A stretch of DNA of 64,000 bases from Ecdyonurus torrentis (lineage: Eukaryota > Arthropoda > Insecta > Ephemeroptera > Heptageniidae), in contig OX439128.1 in the NCBI GenBank assembly GCA_949318235.1, positions 51,933,523 to 51,997,522 of the forward strand, in the 5' to 3' direction. The notes below the pieces were generated by a model, which did no database searches, was not told where the DNA came from, and saw nothing but the letters and a program-made list of their open reading frames with translations. Below, piece by piece: positions 1 to 10,987 of the stretch. Numbering within the stretch: the stretch's first letter is position 1; every line of letters begins with the position of its first letter. The position numbers and the translations under genes were made by a program.

Positions 1-33
1 TAAAACTGCATGATTATGTAATAACCATTATGC

Positions 34-346
34 TATAGAGTGTATGCATTCATGGTAAAGTCGACGCCATGTTGGATAACTCATTAACATGGGTGACATA
101 GGAAAAAAATCATTTTGCCACTTTAAAAACACTATATAATATTTTTGAGAGCATTGATGTTGTAAATATGTTGAATTAGTATCTTAAGTATATGAGAAAA
201 ATAACAATAACAAAAAATTAGCCGATTTCCCAAAGAAACTTGGCTTAAATGAAGTTTGTCCTATGCTGAGCAATGTTATGTACTACTCCCTCCAGTATGG
301 CCTCCAAGCGCAATAAATATGACGTAATCCGCGTATACACCCTATA
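34..346 (+). mobile_element. MITE family B, full-length copy B1
   Basis: The left end reads TATAGAGTG and the right end CACCCTATA, which are inverted repeats. The copy is 313 bp and non-coding. Landmarks shared with the other B copies, in order: AAAGTCGACG, CATTTTGCCA, TTTTTGAGAGCATTGATG, GTCCTATGCTGAGCAATG, then a degenerate TGACGT near the right end. TA at the ends fits a Tc1/mariner-type target duplication, but that superfamily call is inference. There is no transposase ORF, so the element would depend on an autonomous relative elsewhere. Confidence 0.85.
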
Positions 347-378
347 TTCATAACATTTATATTGCCTTGCATGTATAG

Positions 379-610
379 TATAATAATAATTTATGCTGTT
401 TTAATTAAACAACATTTATGCTAATGATATAAAGATATAGCATATATTTACTTAGTTGAAATTCTTTCCGTGTTTATGTGAGATCATATTTTTATATAAT
501 TGCATAAATAAAGTTCTATTATGCCAGATACACGAGAAAAAATAAATAAGTAATAATTATGCTATAGCTCATTTACAGCATAATTAGTTTAATATAGCAT
601 AATCTACACG
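379..610 (-). mobile_element. MITE family A fragments
   Basis: Two reversed pieces. Positions 379-472 end in CATTCTTTCCGTGT-like sequence after GCATAAT words. Positions 523-610 begin with an ACACGAGAAAAAATAAATA-type terminus and carry TAATTATGCTATAGCTC, the conserved left part of a reversed A copy. The second piece abuts a + copy at 611, so a later A insertion has probably cut it. Confidence 0.6.
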
Positions 611-807
611 GAAAGAATAGACTACATAATTTATTCTGTATTTACGTCATTCTAGCATAATTAATGCTAAATTGGAACAACATAATGAATTATGCTGTAC
701 AACATAATATTTATGCTATATAACATATTTATTATGCAGTATTAGCATAAATTATGTTATATTGAACAAATTCAGCTAAAAATGAGTTATCATAATTATT
801 ACGTAGA
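611..807 (+). mobile_element. MITE family A copy
   Basis: It starts CACGGAAAGAATAGAC and runs through the A core words (ATTATGCTGTACAACATAAT, GCATAAATTATG, GAACAAATT, ATAATTATTACGTA). The last few bases of the right end are replaced by the start of B copy B2. The internal sequence is itself nearly self-complementary, so the whole element can fold as a hairpin. It is non-coding. Confidence 0.8.
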
Positions 808-1123
808 TATAGGGTGGTTTCATTCATGTTAAAGTCGACGTCATAAGTGAGTACTAAATAACATTGGCTGGTATAGGAAAATGGCACATTTTTTGCCAGT
901 TTAAAAATACTTCAAAATTTTTTTGAGAGCATTGATGCTGTTAACAGGTTGAATTAGTATCTCAAGTATGCAAGAAAAATTATAATGACTGAAAAATAGC
1001 TATTTTTTTTAAAAGAAAATAGCCAAAAACTACGTTTGTCCTATGCTGAGCTATGTTATTCATTGCTCAAGAAGAGCGTCGAAAAGCGCTCAAAATGACG
1101 TCATGCCTTATACACACCCTATT
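808..1123 (+). mobile_element. MITE family B, full-length copy B2
   Basis: Ends are TATAGGGTGG and CACACCCTAT; length about 316 bp, close to B1. It contains AAAGTCGACGTCA on the left and an exact TGACGTCA at 1096 on the right. It is immediately adjacent to an A copy on the left and another on the right. Confidence 0.85.
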
Positions 1124-1126
1124 TTT

Positions 1127-1379
1127 ATCCATGTATATTATAAAGTCATAATTACTATGCTATAATAGCATAAATATTATGTTATACAGCATAATTATTT
1201 ATATTGTTCTTATTTAGCATTATTTATGCTATAATAACATGAAATGAAGTATAAATTACGTCATTTATTATTTCCGTGTAGCATATTTTAATTTTTTATT
1301 CGATATAGCATTAATCGTATATAAAATATGACTAAAATTCATGAACTATAAGTTACGTAAATTTATTATTATCCGTGTA
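1127..1379 (-). mobile_element. MITE family A copy plus adjacent A fragment
   Basis: Positions 1127-1279 are a reversed A copy ending TTATTATTTCCGTGTA and containing GCATAAATATTATG and GTTCTTATTTAGCAT. Positions 1280-1379 are a second piece that also ends in an ATTATTATCCGTGTA terminus after TTACGTAA. Confidence 0.65.
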
Positions 1380-1727
1380 TAAAAGTGATTGACTTTCAGC
1401 TTGCGCAATTCAAAGAGAGATTGCTACAATTAAATGTATTACTTTTTTTATATTATTGATTTGACTTTGACCTGCAAGGTAAGCCATGATAACATTTTCA
1501 CAAACTTATAGTAGTCGTTTGATCTTCTATTCCTTTGATACTTGATATTATATAATAACATTAAAAAAAAAAGGTCTGAACAATTTATTTAAATACATTC
1601 GTGTCCGCTTGGGTTGCTGACCAATTTGTATCGCGAGTTCATTTAAAAAAAATGCTTCTACGATGTAAATAATGCTGATGAAGATAAATAGCATAAACAA
1701 GGAATAATTTTTTATTTTAAATATATG
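1380..1727. other. Unassigned A+T-rich stretch
   Basis: No repeat family, ORF or RNA recognised. A splice-donor-like CAAGGTAAGC occurs near 1476, but no open reading frame accompanies it. Confidence 0.4.
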
Positions 1728-2342
1728 TTAGGGTGTATTCATTTACGTTAAAGTCGACACCATGTTGGATCACTCAATAGACCCCTTGCGCTCTGTCGCC
1801 ATATTTCATATTTGTGGTGCCTAATGCATTGTCCAGCATAGGGGAAACATCATTTCTCCTAATTTTTCACATAACAAGAGTTTATTTCAACTGAACGAAT
1901 TTTTCTCATATTCTTCAAGCTTATTAGGAGCTAGAAATAAGGCTTTGATTGAGGGTTGAAGCTTTTTTTGCTATAAGAAATAAATAAAAATGACATTTTT
2001 CCTATGATATGGCTTATGTATTCCTGAACCAACAAAATTGGCGATTCTCAAATATGAGTGCAACCGGTCTATATCTATAGCATGGGCTGCATAGGAAAAT
2101 ATAACTCATTTTGCCAGTATTTATAAAAATACTAAGCAATATTTTTGAGAGCATTGATGATGGTAATAGGTTGAATTAGTATCTCAAATATGTGTGAAGA
2201 AAATAATAGTAAAAAAATAAATGTATAATACTGATTTCACAAAGAGAGAGTCAAAAACGAAGTTTGTTCTATGCTGAGTATACATTACTCCAGTATGGCG
2301 TCCAAGCGCACTAAATATGACGTCACGCACATACACTCTATA
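1728..2342 (+). mobile_element. MITE family B copy B3, split by element I
   Basis: The left end TTAGGGTGTATTC and right end ACACTCTATA are B termini. The copy is about twice normal length because another element (1777-2073) lies between the left landmark CACTCAATA and the right continuation CATGGGCTGCATAGG. Removing the insert gives a B of about 318 bp. TGACGTCA is present at 2318. Confidence 0.8.
1777..2073. mobile_element. Element I, novel MITE nested in B3
   Basis: This 297-bp insert starts ATAGACCCCTTGC and ends GCAACCGGTCTAT, imperfect terminal inverted repeats of about 13 bp. The complementarity goes deeper: CCAGCATAGGGGAAACATCATTT on the left matches the complement of the region near 1990-2015. 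It has no ORF. The boundaries come from alignment with uninterrupted B copies, which is strong evidence for insertion. I see only one copy here. Confidence 0.75.
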
Positions 2343-2859
2343 TAGGCTTCTTGAAAAGCAGTGGAGTATGCAGTGGAGCTTTATTTCTCCATAATATATC
2401 CATAAATGTAAAGCTTACTTGAGATACAACATCGTCATTTTAACTTTGAAATTATTTTTAATGTTTTCTTTACCAAAAGAGCTCACAATTTGATTCAAAC
2501 GTAACGAAAAGGCTTTATATAATATTAAAAATGTAGTTCACTCTTTTAATGAGCTCTATAATAATAATAGACTCTTTGAAAAAATATAAAAAGTTAAATA
2601 CCTGGAAAAAAGTTTCGAAATCTGAATTTGTTTCTTATGCACCCCTCCAAATTAATATCGCAGAAATTAATTGTATATAATTCAATTTTATGTTTATTTT
2701 AGCCTTGATTTTGTGAGATATTTATTAATTCCAAGCATTTTAGTAAAGTCTAAAACATGAAAACCTGTCATATATAGGAGAGCGAACAAACGTATATCAT
2801 GCAGAATGTCGCACGAAGCTAATGGTTTTCTCTGCTTGCTCCTCGTATTTCTACACACA
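2343..2859. other. Unassigned A+T-rich stretch
   Basis: No recognisable gene, repeat family or structured RNA seen between B3 and the E element. Confidence 0.4.
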
Positions 2860-3215
2860 AAAAACAGATGTCTACTGACAACGCTGCACCAATGTTTAGA
2901 GAGTGCCTATATGAAATACTTTGATTGTGCACGAGTGTATTGTCACTAAATATTCAATCTTGTAGAGGCTATAGTGTCGATGTAAGTATGATGAGTATAC
3001 AAAAGACATGCACATGAGTTCTCCGTATTAGAGTATACTGTGTACCACATTTCACTAGTAGACAGTACCCATGTACTATTGGTAGTAAGTAAATATTCAC
3101 TGGTAGAGAATAAACCTTTTTTAATCCTTATATTATAATATTTATATAGTATTGAAATTTGTATAATTTTAGGTACTTTCTATATGCATAGCAGAGTGGC
3201 ATAGAGACATTGTAC
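2860..3215 (-). mobile_element. Repeat family E copy E1
   Basis: It starts AATGTTTAGAGAG and ends near CATAGAGACATTG, the inverted CTCTAAACATT-type termini. Inside are GTGCACGAGTGTATTGTCAC, AATCTTGTAGAGGCTATAG and one copy of the 68-bp unit (GTACCACATTTCACTAGTAG ... CCATGTACTATTGGTAGTAA). These blocks recur, mostly reversed, at 24.8-25.6, 53.8-54.7, 55.9-56.4 and 62.2-62.5 kb. Non-coding. Confidence 0.75.
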
Positions 3216-3257
3216 ATACAAAGTGTTAAAATACTTTTAAAATACCATAACTGCTAC

Positions 3258-3450
3258 CACGAAAAGTAATTTATGCTATATGTATTCACGTCTTTATAGC
3301 ATAAATGATGGTAAATAAATAATTTTGCTGTAAAACAGTAAAACATAATATTTATGCAGTATATTATAGCATAGATTATGTTATATTGAAAAAACGTTGC
3401 TGGAAATGAGCTGTATAAAATAATTACTACGCATTTATTTTCACCGTGTA
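3258..3450 (+). mobile_element. MITE family A copy
   Basis: Begins CACGAAAAGTAATTTATGC and ends ATTTATTTTCACCGTG; the core includes AACATAATATTTATGC and a GAGCTGTATAAAATAATTAC variant. Non-coding, about 193 bp, slightly shortened. Confidence 0.8.
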
Positions 3451-3501
3451 CTATTTCGTTTTCTCACTGTGCATACTTATTGCAAAGTTGACTGTGCTTA
3501 T

Positions 3502-3733
3502 GCCTCTCTCTCTCTCTCTCTCTCCAACATTATAATTCTCACGTTTTAGCTCGGCTTTATTTGATAATATAATACTATTTACTTTTACATTTTATTGAAT
3601 TCCAATAAACTCAACGATGCATTCTTTCTTTGTTTGTCCTTCAGAAATATTTTATTAACTTTTCTTAAAGAGTTTTTTATTTGTCATAATTAAATTTTTA
3701 TAATGGAAATTTTGTGTTCTTATTTAAAAAAAC

Positions 3734-3781
<48 letters not shown>
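3502..3781. repeat. Two CT dinucleotide tracts
   Basis: Tracts at 3502-3525 and 3738-3781, separated by ordinary A+T-rich sequence. Confidence 0.95.
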
Positions 3782-3784
<3 letters not shown>

Positions 3785-4044
3785 TCTCCTCTTTTATTTG
3801 ACAATTTTTTTTATCAACTGTCTATTTTAAATTCTTTCATCGCGTCTCATTTACATATAATAAAATAATGATTACGCTTTATTAGCATAAATTTAGAAAC
3901 GTATGGAAGGTTGGATTAAAAGTTCGAATGAATATAAGCGTCACCAATGCGAGGTGTTGCATAACAATGAAAGACGTGTCCTGCAAATTGCATTCTTTCG
4001 CATTCGTATTTACTTTTGTTTTTATCGAAACGAACCAAATTATG

Positions 4045-4160
<116 letters not shown>

Positions 4161-4212
4161 GTTTACAATATTCAATTTACCTGACATCCTGTCTCGGTCT
4201 CAGTAAGGAGGT

Positions 4213-4250
4213 AGAGAGAGAGAGAGAGAGAGAGATAGAGAGAGAGAGAG
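4213..4250. repeat. GA dinucleotide tract
   Basis: About 38 bp of GA with one T interruption, lying about 50 bp after the long CT array and complementary to it, so the pair could form a hairpin. Confidence 0.93.
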
Positions 4251-4469
4251 GTGGACATGCACATTTCAGTGTGTTTTGATAGAAAGTAAATAAAAAAGCG
4301 AATAAAAACTACAACAGACCCTTTATCATAGTTATGCATATCATATTTATTATATATCATAGTTACCATACTTATGCATACCATGTTTATGCAGTTTATC
4401 GGTGAACAGACAAAATTAAATATATTATGATAGTCCGGTATCAGCATTATTTTTTTTTTCATAAAAAGA

Positions 4470-4719
4470 ACATAATTTTAAATTCATATTTAATAATAAA
4501 AATATATTTCGCAGTATATTAAATCTGCTGTACAACATAATTATTTATATAATTACAAATCAATAAATTAAAGCTGTTTAGCATAAATGCAGCATAAATT
4601 ACAACATTACAGAAACAAATGCACAAACGTAAAAACAAATGTAAAAACCATAATTAATTATGTTATTCTATAATTTATGCTATAATGACATAAATTACGT
4701 AATTTATTCTTTCCATGTT
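4470..4719 (-). mobile_element. MITE family A fragments
   Basis: Diverged A words (CTGTACAACATAATTATTTA) are followed at 4646-4719 by a clear reversed A right end: TTTATGCTATAATGACATAA, ATTACGTAATTTATTC, then CCATG in place of CCGTG. Confidence 0.6.
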
Positions 4720-4815
4720 CGCAAGGAAATTTTTGCATTCTTTTTAATCTATACTCTGATAAAATAATAAAACGGACCATTATTTTTTTTAAACATATTT
4801 TCCCAATCCAAAGGG

Positions 4816-4818
<3 letters not shown>

Positions 4819-4846
<28 letters not shown>
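4819..4846. repeat. Poly(T) tract
   Basis: A run of about 28 T. It could be the 5' side of a minus-strand retroposon poly(A) tail, but no retroposon body was recognised next to it. Confidence 0.9.
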
Positions 4847-5454
4847 GCAACATGAGCACCAGTAAAAACCGCGTCAACAATGAAAATGTCACATTAGTGC
4901 TGAAAATAATTTTTATTGTCTTGGGGATGATTTACGCAATTTTATTTTTTTTGTATCAAAAGCTAAAGTATGACCCTTTTTTTTATGCTGAAATTTGTGT
5001 TTGACAACTATACATATATTTCTACCCTGTGGTCTGTACATTCTAAAATTAAAGCTGAAAGTGAATTATTACTCTTACTTTTTTGATCAGCTTAATTTTA
5101 CTATATAAACTCGGTAAGTCTTAAGTTTTGTTGTTGTTGTTGTTGTTGCTAGAACGTATATTAGCTGAATTAGACGACGTAGAAGAAAGCAGATTTTTAA
5201 TATTTGTATTCTTTTTCAATATCTCATGTTCGTATCCTTTTAGCACTGCGGAACGCTGTTTTTAAGTTGTTGTTGTTTTCTGACAAAACTGCATTGTTTT
5301 TGCAACAGTATTTAATTATGGAGTGTACGACTAACTTTTTTTTTACGTGTTTGAATAAAATACACTGTTGAATTCAGTACTATTGAATACTTGAATACAA
5401 TACTATTGGAAAAAAAATCACTCTATGGAAACAATTTTACCATTTTTCTTGTAG
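4847..5454. other. Unassigned A+T-rich stretch
   Basis: Contains a short GTT trinucleotide run near 5129-5148. No gene or repeat family seen. Confidence 0.4.
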
Positions 5455-6146
5455 AAATTATTCGTAATTTATGCTGCACTTCAAAATAGCATAAGTATCG
5501 CTAAATAAGAACATAAATGATTTTGCTATTTTATGTAGATGTTATTATACAATATAATATCATAAAATAATGTAGTTGCAAAGAAAAGGAAAAAAAAAAG
5601 TTATATTTTATATAATAGAAGATTTGCAAAAGTAGGTTTAGTGATAAAATAAACTGACAGCTCAACAATACTAACAAAGTGCTAGCAGACGACTTTGTGT
5701 TCCTGTCTACATTTAACATAAATATAATATGCTTTCTTATGGGGCAATGAAGCAGCTATAACTTGAGTTAGAATAATTTCTCGAAGCTGAAATTTTTACT
5801 GTAGATTACTGAGCCTCAAAGCTTTTGTTTTCCTGGAATTTCAATCAATTTGGATACAAATAATTATTTGTATCCAAATTGATTGAAATTCAGGAGTACA
5901 AAAGCTTTAAAGCTCAGCAAGCTACAGTAAAATTTTCAACTCTGAGAAATATTTCTAACTCAAGTTATAGCTGCTTCATTGCCCCATAAGAAAGCATGTT
6001 AAATGTAGACAGGAACACAAAGTCGTCTGCTAGCACTTTGTTAGTATTGTTGAGCTGTGAGTTTTTTTCCCTCACTAAAACTACTTTTGCAACGTCTTGT
6101 ATTATAACAAATAGCATAATTATTAGGCACTTATTTTTGTCCGCAG
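5455..6146 (+). mobile_element. MITE family A copy split by palindrome M1
   Basis: The left part (5455 to about 5580) carries CGTAATTTATGCTGCA and AACATAAATGATTTTGC. The right part (about 6100-6146) carries AGCATAATTATTAGGCACTT and ends ATTTTTGTCCGCAG. Between them lies the M1 palindrome. Order and orientation of the halves match one + A element. Confidence 0.65.
5621..6096. mobile_element. Palindromic foldback element M1
   Basis: A nearly complete inverted repeat centred at about 5863: GGATACAAATAA is followed directly by TTATTTGTATCC. The arms extend about 235 bp to TTTGCAAAAGTAGG on the left and CTACTTTTGCAACG on the right. Conserved arm blocks include GTCTGCTAGCACTTTGTTAG and CTTCATTGCCCCATAAG. 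Single-arm fragments of the same family occur at 39.0, 41.7 and 62.6 kb. No ORF spans it. Confidence 0.85.
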
Positions 6147-6363
6147 ATTTGATAAAGTTCATTTTAGACTAAGATTAATGAAACACGTATACTTTTGGCA
6201 TTATCTATATACAACTATATTATATACAATAAAGTTTAGTTTTCAATCATTTACATAAAATCTCAAAGGTTATTAAAAAACATTATTATTATTATTATGT
6301 TTAACGCAGACGCACTTACACAAGAGAAATATAAAGTTTATGTTGCGCGAGCGTAGTGAAGTT
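6147..6363. other. Unassigned A+T-rich stretch
   Basis: Contains a short ATT run (about 6281-6298). Nothing else recognised. Confidence 0.4.
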
Positions 6364-6389
6364 CTCTCTCTCTCTCTCTCGCTCTCTCT
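6364..6389. repeat. TC dinucleotide tract
   Basis: Short TC tract with one G interruption, just upstream of the GC-richer patch. Confidence 0.9.
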
Positions 6390-6399
6390 GGTTCTCTCA

Positions 6400-6555
6400 T
6401 AGTATCTCTGTCTTTTTCCCTGCCAGTTGTGTACCATCCTCGTCCGTGTTCACATCAGCTGCACCGGTGATTGTGTATATGTCACACCTACACGCGAGGC
6501 GAACGAGTTAGTAACTTGGACTTCATACATCATGCACCTCATAAAGTAAGTGATT
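6400..6555 (+). other. GC-richer patch ending in a splice-donor-like site
   Basis: This stretch is visibly less A+T-rich than its surroundings and ends CATAAAGTAAGTG, an excellent 5' splice-site consensus at about 6546. Short ATG-led frames close within about 12 codons, so it would have to be an untranslated first exon. A chance donor is equally possible. Confidence 0.2.
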
Positions 6556-6559
6556 GTTT

Positions 6560-6990
6560 TATGTTATTATTTTATACTTGCGAGGAATTGCGGAAGGAGA
6601 AAAAAAATCAAAAAAAGTATAAATTATTTTTATTTTTCAATTATTTTGTACTTGCACAAGAAAAAAAGAAATCAAAATCGCATAGATACTATTTTTTTTT
6701 TTAATTATTATACTTGCAAGTCCTCTTGCGCGGAAGAAAAAACTTTAAAAAGAATGGATATTAAATTTAAAAAAAATTATTATACACTTGCGAATACTTG
6801 TATACATTATACTGTACACGTATTTATATAAAATTATACATAAAGAAGAAATAAAAATCCAAAAATATTTAGTTATATATATATATTATATATATATATA
6901 TATATTAATTATTATATACTTGCGAGCACTTGCGGAAGAAAAAACAGAATTAAAAAACGAATATATATATGGATATCAATTTTTTTATAA
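6560..6990 (+). repeat. Degenerate tandem repeat, about 65-130 bp period
   Basis: The phrase ATTATTATACTTGCGAG or ATTTTGTACTTGCACAAG followed by a GGAAGAAAAAA-type purine run recurs around 6565, 6640, 6705, 6775 and 6905. Unit length varies through A/T indels. This looks like a decayed minisatellite; the ORFs across it are by-products. Confidence 0.6.
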
Positions 6991-7115
6991 ATCGAACTTT
7001 TCTAAAAATAAAATCTTTCGTAATATATTTTCTACGAATACGTTAAAGTATAGGAATTTATTACTTTATATATTAAAATCGTTATGGTTTTAATAAAGTT
7101 AAAATAGTTTTGAAT

Positions 7116-7477
<362 letters not shown>

Positions 7478-7479
<2 letters not shown>

Positions 7480-8000
7480 TAAAATTACCATGTAATTTAT
7501 AATTAAAATTTAAGTAGTTTGACGGATTTTTCTACATACATAGAACAAAAGATATATTTTAGAGTTTAAAAACGATTACAGTACAGTGATTACACTATAA
7601 AAGAAATGAACTCCACTTAAAAGAAATTAAAGTCAAAGGGAGAGAGTATATTAAAGAAAAAGATCATCGTTGAAGATTCTTGTATAATTCTTCTATTTTG
7701 TTAAGAATAAAAAAAAATATATAAAAAATGAAAATTTTCTTAGTCGTTGTGAAACTAGAATAACAAAAATAATGATTTCAGAAATTGTGTAGGCTGAGGG
7801 GGATGACAAGATATATTTTTGCTAGTTTGTAAAGAAGGTGATCTTGACAAACGATCTTGTTGATAATCATCAATGTATTTATCAATCAATCACTGCAGGT
7901 GTCAATCACAGCCATGTAGGAGTCAGCTAGAGTCTTGTATAACTTCATTATATTTGAGGCAATTTACACAACGTTACAGTTTAGGGTCCAAGAGACGATA
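7478..8000. other. Unassigned A+T-rich stretch
   Basis: No gene or known family seen. AGGTGTCAATCACAG near 7895 recurs at 62,568-62,582, hinting at another low-copy dispersed repeat. Confidence 0.35.
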
Positions 8001-8007
8001 TTTCTGC

Positions 8008-8240
8008 ACGTACAAAAATAAAATACGTAATTAATGCTGCATTGAACGATTGCTATATTGCAGAGCACAAATGTTGTTATTTTGTAATAATGCACGTAAT
8101 TATGCTGAATATCTTAACTATTATGTTATATGTATAGTATAATCATTAATCACTGTACAATAAAGCATAAATTATGTTGTTTTGCATGTTGCTGCATTGA
8201 GCTAGTATAAATAATTATATATTATATAGCATAATAGTAA
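8008..8240 (+). mobile_element. MITE subfamily A2 copy
   Basis: Closest to the 44.55 kb copy. Shared blocks: TACGTAATTAATGC start, GCTATATTGCAGAGCACAAA, TGTTGTTATTTTGT, TAATTATGCTGAA, and a GCATTGAGCTAG end. The A-like ends with a distinct middle define a subfamily. Confidence 0.7.
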
Positions 8241-8256
8241 AAATGTTTAGTGTTAT

Positions 8257-8259
<3 letters not shown>

Positions 8260-8294
<35 letters not shown>

Positions 8295-8315
8295 AGAAGA
8301 AGAAGAAGAAGAAGC
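8260..8315. repeat. Poly(A) followed by GAA repeat
   Basis: About 33 A followed by seven GAA units. Confidence 0.93.
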
Positions 8316-8965
8316 GTAATTTGTTTTTTACAATATTATAGCCTCTTCGGTCCCAAATTTTTTTAAACTTATTTCATTGCCTTAAATTTTAACCACGTTT
8401 TAGTGCGGCTCTCAGAAAGAAAAAAATACGACCTTTTGTCAAAACCGTTTTCTTACGTTTGCGGACCTCCTACCTACTTCTAGAATGCACAAAAGAGCTT
8501 TTTTTTTAAAAAAAAAGAAGCGTAATTTCAAGTGCGTTTTCTATTTCAATTTTCATACTTTTATCTTAATTTTTTTCTATTTGCTTTATTTATTTATTTT
8601 GTTGTTGAGTTATCTGATGTCCCCTGTATTGACTGGGACTAAAGAGAATAGCAATAATGTATATTACGTAATCAATTTTCTTCGTGTTTCAAATTACAAG
8701 ACCTGTGTGCTTATATGGCACACTGAAACATGGACTTAAAGTATGTAAGTCATACACTTGCCATGGGTAACAAGAAAACTACATTATCTTGTCATGTATT
8801 CAGTACATTTCAGTAAATACGATTGTCATAATTAATATGTTTTACCATTGAAAAGGTCGCACTAAAATTTAAACTATTTTAGTATATAAATTCAGTACTT
8901 GTTTTTAACGTTAAAATTTTAGTGTAACTTAAAATATGTTATCACAAATCGTGTGTATCGTACCG

Positions 8966-8971
<6 letters not shown>
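8316..8971. other. Unassigned A+T-rich stretch
   Basis: The 84-codon frame at 8485-8739 is hydrophobic by composition only (poly-T and TTTAT-rich DNA) and has no recognisable domain. No repeat family identified. Confidence 0.4.

Positions 8972-9013
<42 letters not shown>
8972..9013. repeat. Poly(A) tract
   Basis: About 42 A. No retroposon body identified upstream. Confidence 0.93.
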
Positions 9014-9015
<2 letters not shown>

Positions 9016-9182
9016 TGCACAAATCTAGACTGAATTGCAAAACACTAAAAGTGCAAGTTATTAATTTCATTTTGATACATATAGTGCAGCTGGAGAAAAC
9101 ATTGTACTTGCGAGTTTGACACAAAAATGTACAGAGTGACTTAGTACTTAGCAAAAGTGACATAAAAATATAACCAGGATGA

Positions 9183-9504
9183 AGAGACCGGATTTTTATG
9201 TAAAAACTATGATTACGCCTGCACGTTTGATACGTAGGCTTTTTGCTCTTCAATCACTTTTATTTTTATTTTATTATTTTTTTTTTACGATATATATTTT
9301 TAAATTGTTACTTCACTGCTGAAATGCTTAGAAATAATATTCATGAAAACTCACAATAGGTTTTGATGCAGGTAAAAAAAAAAAAAAAAAAAAAAAAAAG
9401 AACAAAAAATTTAATAAAAATAAATAAATATTAATAATAACAATCTGATAATAATAACATTTTTGTAGATGCAACCGCCATTTTCACCTAAAAATACGTT
9501 CTCT
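9183..9504. mobile_element. Element J copy J2 (hAT-like MITE)
   Basis: Starts AGAGACCGGATTTTTATG and ends CACCTAAAAATACGTTCTCTA, the same inverted termini as the better-defined copy at 30.03 kb, at similar length (about 320 bp). The interior differs and contains a 26-nt poly(A). Target duplications are not clear here. Confidence 0.55.
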
Positions 9505-9558
9505 ACAGATCATATACACATGTGATTGCAATAATAAATAAAATAAATAAATAATCGT

Positions 9559-9568
<10 letters not shown>

Positions 9569-9603
<35 letters not shown>
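9569..9603. repeat. AT dinucleotide tract
   Basis: About 35 bp of AT. Confidence 0.95.
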
Positions 9604-9607
<4 letters not shown>

Positions 9608-9890
9608 AAAAATACATACGCATTTAATAATAATATTTTACATTTTACCATTCAAAAACTCATTCTAAATTTACAATGTTATAGACAAATAAATGCTAAA
9701 TTGAAAAGGTAAAATATAATATCACAAATCGTGTGTACATTGCAAAATTGAACAAACGTACTAGACATGTATTTACGTGCCTAGGAAACTTGGGTTTGCT
9801 TTGGATATAGTTCAACAATTCAAACTCAAATTATGTTGAATTTTCATATCAGAAATCGATGTCTAATATTATCATATATTATGCAGAATG

Positions 9891-10115
9891 CACGGAAAAC
9901 ATAAATTTAACAAATTATTCAGTTACATAGATGTAACTCTTCATTACAAACCAATAACTTGGTTGAAAAAAGTTTAAACAGTAACTCGTAAGTATAAACG
10001 TAATTTCTTCAGTGGTAAATAGTTAGCTCTGCACATCTTTAAAAACTTTGTATATATCTAACAAATTTATTATAGAAAGTTTAAATAGGAACTCTTTAGG
10101 TCCTTGTTTCCGTGT
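9891..10115 (+). mobile_element. MITE family F copy F1
   Basis: Begins CACGGAAAACATAAATTTA and ends TGTTTCCGTGT, 225 bp. Internal blocks shared with the copies at 16.2, 35.2 and 62.9 kb: AAGTTTAAACAGTAACTCG, AGTATAAACGTAATTTCTTC, GGTAAATAGTTAGCTCT and TCTAACAAATTTATTAT. Its ends resemble those of family A, so one transposase could move both. Non-coding. Confidence 0.85.
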
Positions 10116-10189
10116 CAAATAACAATGAAAGTTTGTCACGTATTGGATGTATTGAATCGTATTTTGTGCAATTAAAAAACATTAAGTAA

Positions 10190-10515
10190 ATTTTAAAGGC
10201 ATAGAAAACATGAAGCAACATGTACTTTTTAATCATTAAACACAAAATGGGATCTACAAAACTGATGACAATTTTTACCAGAATGTAAATATGGCCCCTC
10301 AAGAGAGCGTGAAAATACTGTAAAGTATACAATTTGCATGAATATTTCTGTTTATGACGTCAGAAACATGCAAAAACTAGTATGAAAATGTTGTGCGGGT
10401 TGCATAAATCGAAATTGTCTGATTACTGCTACGGCGTTACAGTTGGGTTTTAAGACCAATTAATGTTATTTATATAAGTCCCATCAAGTGTTTTGTGATG
10501 TAAATGCTTATGTTT
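10190..10515 (+). mobile_element. MITE family D copy D2
   Basis: Starts TTAAAGGCATAGAAAACATG. It shares AATGGGATCT, CTGACAATTTTTACCAGAA, GGCCCCTCAAGAGAGCGTG, TGACGTCAGAAACATGCA, ATGTGCGGGTTGCATAAA and a GTGTTTTGTGAT right part with D1. Exact TGACGTCA at 10,355. Non-coding. Confidence 0.8.
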
Positions 10516-10987
10516 TCATTTTGTCTATGCCTTTACGATAAAATTGGTATAAATAATAATTATCAAGAATGTAATTTGTTAGCAAAATAAATAAATAAAA
10601 AAAGTCTGCAAACTATAGAGAAAAATTTCAAGGTTTATTTTCGTACTTTAAAGCTCTCATGAAAAAAAGTAAACAAAAAAATATTTTTGTAATAACGAAT
10701 CAATTGCTTATTTTTACACTCTTCTCACAGTCATGCATTATTCTTTCTGTTTTACGTAACAAAGAGGATTAAAAAGCTTTCGATTCGTTTTTTTTTCTTG
10801 AATACACAATCTAAAAGTTATTTCATATATAAACAAGTGGCTAATATCACTCAATTCCTAATAATCATTGAAGAAAACTAACAAAATATACATTGGAATG
10901 TGAAATATATATTATTTTTAGCTCTATATTTTAAATACAGTAGCTACTTGCCCTCTATACAAATGTTTTATATATACATGTATATAA
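10516..10987. other. Unassigned A+T-rich stretch
   Basis: Nothing recognised. Confidence 0.4.

Noticed and set aside
10096..10332. 78-codon minus-strand ORF
   Set aside because: It spans the end of MITE F1 and much of MITE D2, so it is an accident of two adjacent elements.
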